Assembly: GCA_018901715.1 (NCBI GenBank) | Contig: JAHIEL010000036.1 | Location: 1-11,144, forward strand | Length of the DNA: 11,144 bases | Source of the DNA: Patescibacteria group bacterium | GTDB taxonomy: Bacteria; Patescibacteriota; Minisyncoccia; Minisyncoccales; PEYH01 | Direction: 5' to 3' | Shown: in pieces, positions 7,201-11,144 of the stretch | Layout of the letters: the number at the start of each line of letters is the position of its first letter | Numbering within the stretch: the first letter of the stretch is position 1 | The notes under the pieces: generated by a model | What the model was told of the DNA's origin: nothing | The model's database searches: none | What the model saw: only the letters and a program-made list of their open reading frames with translations | Position numbers and translations under genes: made by a program

Positions 7201-7275
7201 TTTTTTCTCTCTTTCTTTTTCTTTCTTTTTTATCCTTAATGATCAATGATCAGTGATCAGTGATTAACTCTATAT
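7201..7275 (+). promoter_or_regulatory. Pyrimidine tract plus four ARTGATY heptamers before the sugar isomerase gene
   Basis: A 31-nt pure pyrimidine run (7201-7231) is followed by ATCCTT and four tandem heptamers (AATGATC, AATGATC, AGTGATC, AGTGATT; 7238-7265), then AACTCTATAT directly before the ATG. The same module, with identical spacing, precedes RNase J at 9208-9266. No Shine-Dalgarno or clear -35/-10 pair is visible. Before it, 7131-7200 is plain AT-rich DNA with no convincing terminator. A shared control region is an inference. Confidence 0.6.
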
Positions 7276-8241
7276 ATGCAAGAGATAATTAAAAACTTTA
7301 ACAAGCAATTCCAAATTGGATATGACTCAACAACTGACTTGGTAATTCCTGCTAATAAAAAAGGTATTTGTGTTTGCGGTATCGGCGGAAGCGCTTTGCC
7401 AGGAAATCTTTTAAAGCTTTATTTAGAAGAAAAAAATATAGATATACCTTTAGCCATAGAAAGAAGCTATGACTTGCCTAAAGGAATAAACCACGACTGG
7501 CTTGTAATTTGCATTTCTTATTCAGGGAATACTGAAGAAGCGCTATCTTGCTTAAAACAAGCCCAAGAAAAGGAGCTGGATATTGCCTTAATTTCTTCTA
7601 ACGGAGAATTTAAAAAAATAGCAGAACAAAATAATATTCCAATCGCAATAATGCCTAAAGGAATTCAGCCAAGAATGGCGCTTGGGTATCAATTATCTGC
7701 TCTTTTGGGAATACTTGAAAAAGCAGGTCTAATTGAAAAGCCAGAAGATATTTTAGAACTAAAAAATATTGTTCCAGAAATACAAAAAGATTATGCTAAA
7801 AATCTTGCAAAAAAAATAAATGGAAATATTCCGATTATTTATGCGTCTAATAAGCTTAAAATAATAGCAAGGATATGCAAAATTGGTTTTAATGAAAATT
7901 CTAAGTCCCCTGCTTTTTGGAATTACTTCCCAGAACTAAACCATAATGAAATGGTCGGATTTACTAAGAAAAATAATTTAGATAATAGAAATTTCTATTT
8001 CATTATATTTAAGGACTTAAATGACCATCCAAGAATTCAGGAAAGAATGGACTTAACAAAAAAAATTCTTGAGAAACAAGAAATCAAGGGAGAAATTATA
8101 GAGCTTAAGGGAAAATCCTTGCTTGAAAAAGTTTTTTATGGTATTATCTTATCATATTGGACCTCTTATTATTTAGCTCTCTCATATAATATAGACCCAG
8201 AACCAGTTAATCTAGTAGAGGATTTTAAAAAACTTCTCTAA
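7276..8241 (+). CDS. Bifunctional phosphoglucose/phosphomannose isomerase
   Basis: A 321-residue cytoplasmic enzyme of the PGI/PMI branch of the PGI superfamily, which interconverts fructose 6-phosphate with glucose 6-phosphate and with mannose 6-phosphate. The N-terminal SIS domain shows GIGGSALPG (35-43), the phosphate-binding SYSGNTEE (81-88) and QPRMALGYQL with Arg133. The C-terminal domain shows FPELNHNEMVGF (about 218-229), carrying the family's catalytic glutamate and the NHNE motif. Length fits the family (about 300-330) and is far shorter than classical PGI. It probably feeds central carbon flow and cell-surface sugar precursors. The start is set by an upstream module identical in spacing to that of RNase J; no Shine-Dalgarno is present. 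Confidence 0.93.
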   Translation: MQEIIKNFNKQFQIGYDSTTDLVIPANKKGICVCGIGGSALPGNLLKLYLEEKNIDIPLAIERSYDLPKGINHDWLVICISYSGNTEEALSCLKQAQEKELDIALISSNGEFKKIAEQNNIPIAIMPKGIQPRMALGYQLSALLGILEKAGLIEKPEDILELKNIVPEIQKDYAKNLAKKINGNIPIIYASNKLKIIARICKIGFNENSKSPAFWNYFPELNHNEMVGFTKKNNLDNRNFYFIIFKDLNDHPRIQERMDLTKKILEKQEIKGEIIELKGKSLLEKVFYGIILSYWTSYYLALSYNIDPEPVNLVEDFKKLL

Positions 8242-8260
8242 TTTTTGTTATTGTTGAATT

Positions 8261-8285
8261 GATGTAGATGTTTGACATCTACATC
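8261..8285. repeat. 21-nt hairpin repeat, copy 1
   Basis: A near-perfect palindrome with 8-bp core arms TGTAGATG and CATCTACA around a TTTGA loop (8263-8283). Here the arms extend to 10 bp (GATGTAGATG/CATCTACATC). It lies 20 bp after the isomerase stop. The identical 21-mer recurs at 8301-8321 and, reverse-complemented, at 10969-10989. No T-run follows it, so a standard terminator is unlikely. Confidence 0.85.
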
Positions 8286-8300
8286 CTTATGTTTGCTCAA

Positions 8301-8321
8301 TGTAGATGTTTGACATCTACA
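8301..8321. repeat. 21-nt hairpin repeat, copy 2
   Basis: Exact copy of the 21-nt core at 8263-8283 in the same orientation, 17 nt further on. The flanking bases differ and the arms stop at 8 bp, so the repeated unit is the 21-mer itself. An A-rich stretch follows. Confidence 0.85.
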
Positions 8322-8341
8322 CAATAAAAAAAGAAAAGCCT

Positions 8342-8370
8342 GATCTCTGCTGTATTTCTGTGCAGAGATC
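8342..8370 (-). terminator. Putative terminator for the leftward GC-rich gene
   Basis: A perfect 9-bp stem (GATCTCTGC at 8342-8350, GCAGAGATC at 8362-8370) with an 11-nt loop. On the minus strand it is followed by AGGCTTTTCTTTTTTT, which fits a Rho-independent terminator downstream of the gene at 8443-8928. Confidence 0.65.
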
Positions 8371-8397
8371 GGACCGATAAAGAGCGATAATCATTAT

Positions 8398-8448
8398 GTG
8401 GAAGTTGGACTTCCACGGATTGAAAACGAGAAAAGGATAGAGCTATCC
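8398..8448. repeat. Two further small hairpins at the 3' end of the GC-rich gene
   Basis: GTGGAAGT-TGG-ACTTCCAC (8398-8416) is an 8-bp perfect hairpin. GGATAG-AG-CTATCC (8435-8448) is a 6-bp inverted repeat that includes the stop codon of the leftward gene and is followed on the minus strand by TTTTCTCGTTTT. With the terminator at 8342-8370 they make a series of three hairpins after one gene. Confidence 0.55.
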
Positions 8449-8928
8449 CTCATCAAGTTTTTCCATTTCGGGAATAGGCAGTTCTTCTCTGGTGAGAACC
8501 TCCAACTTCCCATTGACCTTGATAATCACCCGCCCTACGATAGCGCTCTCTGGGACATTGTTGGAATCCAGACGAAAATAGCACGGCTCGGCGTTCTCCT
8601 TCTTCAGGGGAACAACCAAAAGATGCTTCTTTCCCTCTTCTTCAAACTGGTCGATAGAGAGAATGCGATATGCACTATTTTCAAGCATCTGATCCAACGA
8701 GTTTGGGGTGCCTATCGCCAGGAAGATCGCTCCGAAACACAGAAACACCCCGCCAAACAGAACAGATATGAATATCCATGCAAAGGGCATTACTGCAATA
8801 TTGTCCGCTCCTGTGAACTGTGCGAGCTGGTAGTAGGATACAGCTATATAATGACCAGCAACCACTATAGCCATTATCAGAAGCGCTACTCCCAATATGC
8901 ACGCAAAAACCATCCATCCTTTTCTCAT
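8443..8928 (-). CDS. Two-helix membrane protein of unknown function, likely foreign origin
   Basis: I do not recognise this 161-residue protein. It has two membrane helices (about 6-30 and 46-73), a short loop between them, and a C-terminal soluble part of about 85 residues rich in alternating hydrophobic strands (YRILSIDQF, KKHLLVVPLKK, GRVIIKVNGKLEVLTRE). The ATG at 8926-8928 is chosen because a perfect AGGAGG (8935-8940) sits 6 nt upstream; an in-frame TTG at 8943 would overlap that site. GC is about 48-57% in the lines counted, against about 37% in neighbours, and it is the only gene here with a canonical Shine-Dalgarno. It has its own promoter-like sequence and hairpin terminator. Together these suggest a transferred single-gene cassette; a mis-joined assembly cannot be excluded. 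A longer plus-strand frame over the same DNA looks spurious. Confidence 0.75.
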   Translation of the reverse strand: MRKGWMVFACILGVALLIMAIVVAGHYIAVSYYQLAQFTGADNIAVMPFAWIFISVLFGGVFLCFGAIFLAIGTPNSLDQMLENSAYRILSIDQFEEEGKKHLLVVPLKKENAEPCYFRLDSNNVPESAIVGRVIIKVNGKLEVLTREELPIPEMEKLDEG

Positions 8929-8934
8929 TATAAC

Positions 8935-8985
8935 CCTCCTCAAACAAGATATTCATACATTAACACTAATATTGGATAGAGTCAA
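8935..8985 (-). promoter_or_regulatory. Putative promoter and Shine-Dalgarno of the GC-rich gene
   Basis: On the minus strand TTGACT (8985-8980) is followed after 17 bp by TAATGT (8962-8957), a good -35 with a weak -10. AGGAGG (8940-8935) lies 6 nt before the ATG and decides the start. The -35 lies just outside the 5' end of the divergent tRNA-Leu gene at 8988. Confidence 0.5.
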
Positions 8986-8987
8986 GA

Positions 8988-9071
8988 GCCGAGGTGGTGA
9001 AATTGGCAGACACGCTGGCTTCAGGAGTCAGTGCCCGCAAGGGCTTGAGGGTTCAACTCCCTCCCTCGGCA
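8988..9071 (+). tRNA. tRNA-Leu (anticodon CAG)
   Basis: An 84-nt type II tRNA. The acceptor stem is GCCGAGG/CCTCGGC (8988-8994, 9064-9070), with A as discriminator at 9071. The anticodon stem is CTGGC/GTCAG (9015-9019, 9027-9031) around loop TTCAGGA, giving anticodon CAG at 9022-9024, which reads CUG. The long variable arm carries GCCC-GCAA-GGGC, typical of leucine tRNAs. The T arm is GAGGG-TTCAACT-CCCTC. CCA is not encoded (the next bases are CAA), so it must be added after transcription. A heptamer array begins 3 nt after its end. Confidence 0.95.
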
Positions 9072-9074
9072 CAA

Positions 9075-9256
9075 ATTGATCAATGATCAATGATTAGTTG
9101 TTCTTTTTCTTTTCTTTCTTTTCCCTAATGATCAATGATCAATAATCAATGATTTCTTTATTATGAGGGCGGGAGCGGATGCGGAGGGAGTTATCAGTGA
9201 TTAGTTATTTCTTTCTTTTTTTATCCTTAATGATCAGTGATTAATGATCAGTGATT
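9075..9256 (+). repeat. Four ARTGATY heptamer arrays alternating with pyrimidine tracts
   Basis: Between tRNA-Leu and RNase J lie tandem 7-mers in four blocks: 9075-9095 (three units), 9127-9154 (four), 9189-9209 (three, degenerate) and 9229-9256 (four). They are separated by a 26-nt pure pyrimidine run (9101-9126), a short GC-rich purine-rich stretch (9164-9190) and a pyrimidine run (9208-9222). Each unit junction creates a TGATCA-like palindrome, so the arrays can also form hairpins; the first, followed by a T-rich tract, could end tRNA transcription. The last block plus AACTCTATAT leads straight into the RNase J ATG, exactly as before the isomerase gene. No coding sequence is seen. Confidence 0.75.
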
Positions 9257-9266
9257 AACTCTATAT

Positions 9267-10973
9267 ATGCAAAACACAAAACAAACAAATAAACCTATGA
9301 ATCAAGATGCCCTAAGAATAATCCCTCTTGGCGGGCAAGAAGAAGTCGGCAGAAATATGACTGTTTTTGAATATCAAGACAGTATTGTTGTTATTGATAT
9401 GGGCATCCAATTCCCTGAAGAAAATATGCCTGGCATTGACTATGTCGTCCCTAATGTTGACTATCTGAAAGATAAAAGCAAAACAATAAAAGCTGTTGCT
9501 TTTACTCATGGCCACTTAGACCATATTGGCGCAGCTCCTATTTTATTGGAAAAACTCGGCTATCCCCTGATTATTGGAAGGCCTTTGACTTTGGCTTTAA
9601 TCAAAGACAGAATGGAAGACCATAAAAAAGGAAGTTCCCAAAAACTCAAAACAATAGAAATTAAATCTATAAACGAAAAAATAAATCTTGGAAAAATTAA
9701 AATGGAATTTTTTGAAGTAGAGCACTCAATTATGGATTCTATGGGAATTATTCTAAAAACACCTTCAGCCACTGCTATCCATATGGGCGACTGGACTATT
9801 GGAACAAATCTTGATTCTAAAAAAACAATATCCTATAATCACCTCTCAAAACTTCCAAAGCCAACTATTCTTTTAGTGGAAAGCTTGGGCTCAACAAATA
9901 AAAAACCGATTTCAAATGAAGAAGAGATGTGGAAAAATTTAAGAGAAATTATTAGCGATACTAAGGGCAGAACAATAATCGCCACTTTTTCCAGCCAAAT
10001 AGAAAGAATAAAGGGAATTATTTCTTATGCTCAAAGCATAAATAAAAAAGTGGCTTTGGACGGATACAGTATGAAGAGAAACATTGCCATAGCTAGAAAA
10101 TTGGGCTATATAAAAGATGCTAAAGATGTTGTGATTGATATAAAGAAAATTAGCGAGTATCCTGACAACAAAATTATTGTCCTCTGCACTGGAGCTCAAG
10201 GAGAAGATAGGGCTGTGCTTTCAAGAATTGTTAGTGGCAATCATAAATATCTTAAATTAAGAAAAAAAGACACTATTGTCTTCTCATCCTCTGTTGTGCC
10301 TGGTAATGAAAGAAGTGTCCAACGATTAAAAGATAATTTATACCGCCAGAGCGATAATGTAATTCATAATGAAATTATGAATATACATGTGAGCGGACAC
10401 ACCAACATTGATTCTATTAAAAAAGTAGTCAGGGAAATAAACCCAACATATATTTTGCCTGTTTATGCTAATCACTATTTTCTTAAAGAAGCAAAAAAAA
10501 TAATCTCTGGAGATAATTTTAAAGCAAATAATATTTTTATCTTGGATAATGGAAATATTATAAACTTTGAAAAAAATAACCGCCCATATATTGAAAAAGA
10601 CAAAGCAGACACAAGCTATGTTTTTATTGATGGACTAGGCAAGACCAAACTTGAAGAAGTTGTTCTGCGAGATAGAAGAGCATTATCAAATGACGGTATT
10701 TTTGTAATTATCGCGGTAGTTGATTCTAAAACAGGAAAAGTAGTTGGTTCCCCTGATATAATATCTCGCGGATTTATCCATCTGGATACTTCTAAACAGA
10801 TATTAAGGGAAGCAAGAAAACAGGCTGTTCTTATAGTTGAAAAAAGCACAGGCAAAGACCAAACAGCCAATTGGAACTATATTAAAAATAATTTAAGGGA
10901 AAACTTAGCAGATTTTCTCTTCCAAAAAACACAAAAACGGCCAATGATTCTGCCCGTTGTGATAGAGGTGTAG
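9267..10973 (+). CDS. rnj: Ribonuclease J
   Basis: A 568-residue metallo-beta-lactamase/beta-CASP ribonuclease that matures and degrades RNA in the cytoplasm with endonuclease and 5'-3' exonuclease activity; length is normal (about 550-560). Zinc-site motifs are complete: HGHLDH (His81, His83, Asp85, His86), His153 in VEHSIMDS, Asp175 in HMGDW and His403 in YANHYFL. The beta-CASP domain includes the STNKKPIS, FSSQIERIK and SGHTN segments, the last with His378. A C-terminal domain follows (about 450-568). The ATG at 9267 is chosen over Met11 because the upstream module matches the isomerase's to the base. No Shine-Dalgarno is present. The stop codon lies inside a 21-nt hairpin repeat. Confidence 0.97.
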   Translation: MQNTKQTNKPMNQDALRIIPLGGQEEVGRNMTVFEYQDSIVVIDMGIQFPEENMPGIDYVVPNVDYLKDKSKTIKAVAFTHGHLDHIGAAPILLEKLGYPLIIGRPLTLALIKDRMEDHKKGSSQKLKTIEIKSINEKINLGKIKMEFFEVEHSIMDSMGIILKTPSATAIHMGDWTIGTNLDSKKTISYNHLSKLPKPTILLVESLGSTNKKPISNEEEMWKNLREIISDTKGRTIIATFSSQIERIKGIISYAQSINKKVALDGYSMKRNIAIARKLGYIKDAKDVVIDIKKISEYPDNKIIVLCTGAQGEDRAVLSRIVSGNHKYLKLRKKDTIVFSSSVVPGNERSVQRLKDNLYRQSDNVIHNEIMNIHVSGHTNIDSIKKVVREINPTYILPVYANHYFLKEAKKIISGDNFKANNIFILDNGNIINFEKNNRPYIEKDKADTSYVFIDGLGKTKLEEVVLRDRRALSNDGIFVIIAVVDSKTGKVVGSPDIISRGFIHLDTSKQILREARKQAVLIVEKSTGKDQTANWNYIKNNLRENLADFLFQKTQKRPMILPVVIEV

Positions 10974-10989
10974 ATGTCAAACATCTACA
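10969..10989. repeat. 21-nt hairpin repeat, copy 3 (inverted), spanning the rnj stop
   Basis: Exact reverse complement of the 21-mers at 8263-8283 and 8301-8321 (arms TGTAGATG/CATCTACA, loop TCAAA). The UAG stop of RNase J (10971-10973) falls inside the left arm, so the last codon and stop are part of the repeat. Confidence 0.85.
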
Positions 10990-11005
10990 ATAGAAATTGA
11001 GCGAA

Positions 11006-11143
11006 GCAACAAGGTTGAGGGGCAGCTCCCGCAGGCCTGTTTGGCATGGTCCCCGAGCAAAGCGAGGGGCAAACAGGTTGAGGGACGCAGGCTGACAAAT
11101 CACGCTGGAGATTTGGACAGCCAGTGACCCGAGGCCTTGTTGC
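11006..11143. repeat. GC-rich structured intergenic element, copy 2
   Basis: A 138-nt element ending one base before the window edge. Its ends form a perfect 9-bp inverted repeat (GCAACAAGG at 11006-11014, CCTTGTTGC at 11135-11143). Inside are CCTGTTTG/CAAACAGG (11036-11043, 11070-11077, perfect 8 bp) and CAAATC/GATTTG (11096-11101, 11110-11115) standing on GCTG/CAGC (11091-11094, 11118-11121). Between the two 8-mers is GCATGGT plus a 19-nt imperfect hairpin (11051-11069). TTGAG, CGCAGG, GCATGGT, GAGGG and CGAGG match copy 1 at 902-1036. No coding sequence is evident. Confidence 0.8.
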
Positions 11144-11144
11144 A

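Noticed and set aside
7238..7265. Short regularly spaced repeats as a CRISPR array
   Set aside because: The units are 7-bp tandem heptamers without spacers, and no cas gene is present.
8398..8979. A 193-codon plus-strand open frame longer than the opposite gene
   Set aside because: Its translation has no domain-like pattern and no Shine-Dalgarno. The minus-strand frame over the same DNA has two clear membrane helices and AGGAGG at correct spacing.
8988..9071. tRNA-Leu as an integration site for the GC-rich gene
   Set aside because: The foreign-looking gene lies on the 5' side and I see no second copy of the tRNA 3' end nearby, nor an integrase.

Overview
The window looks like a chromosomal segment from a small-genome, AT-rich bacterium, most probably Candidatus Patescibacteria/CPR (Parcubacteria-like). 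This is inferred from about 36-38% GC in the core genes sampled, almost no Shine-Dalgarno sites, many starts directly after an AT-rich ATAT, a short GroEL without a GGM tail, a tRNA without encoded CCA, and a membrane-anchored substrate-binding protein carrying a peptidoglycan-binding domain. No 16S rRNA or marker phylogeny is available here, so the assignment is provisional.

Positions 1-4430 are read leftward. They hold htpX (cut by the window edge) and lemA, a membrane protease/partner pair often found together; a HigB/HigA-type toxin-antitoxin pair; a strong hairpin terminator; and the groES-groEL chaperonin operon. Positions 4534-7130 are a rightward three-gene membrane/secretion cluster: a four-helix holin-like membrane protein, secG, and an anchored family 5 substrate-binding protein with a peptidoglycan-binding insertion. 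A bifunctional phosphoglucose/phosphomannose isomerase follows (7276-8241). Next come a run of hairpins, a leftward GC-rich two-helix membrane protein of unknown function that looks foreign (8443-8928), tRNA-Leu(CAG), and RNase J (9267-10973).

The intergenic DNA is the most unusual part. (i) Two GC-rich elements of 135 and 138 nt (902-1036 and 11006-11143) share an ungapped skeleton of short motifs but have different, self-complementary arms, including an outer 9-bp inverted repeat at each end. This looks like a structured repeat family conserved in fold more than in sequence. (ii) A 21-nt hairpin sequence occurs three times; one copy contains the RNase J stop codon. (iii) Tandem ARTGATY heptamers alternate with pure pyrimidine tracts, and one such module is repeated almost exactly, to the base before the start codon, in front of both the sugar isomerase and RNase J genes. 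No gap between genes exceeds about 210 bases.
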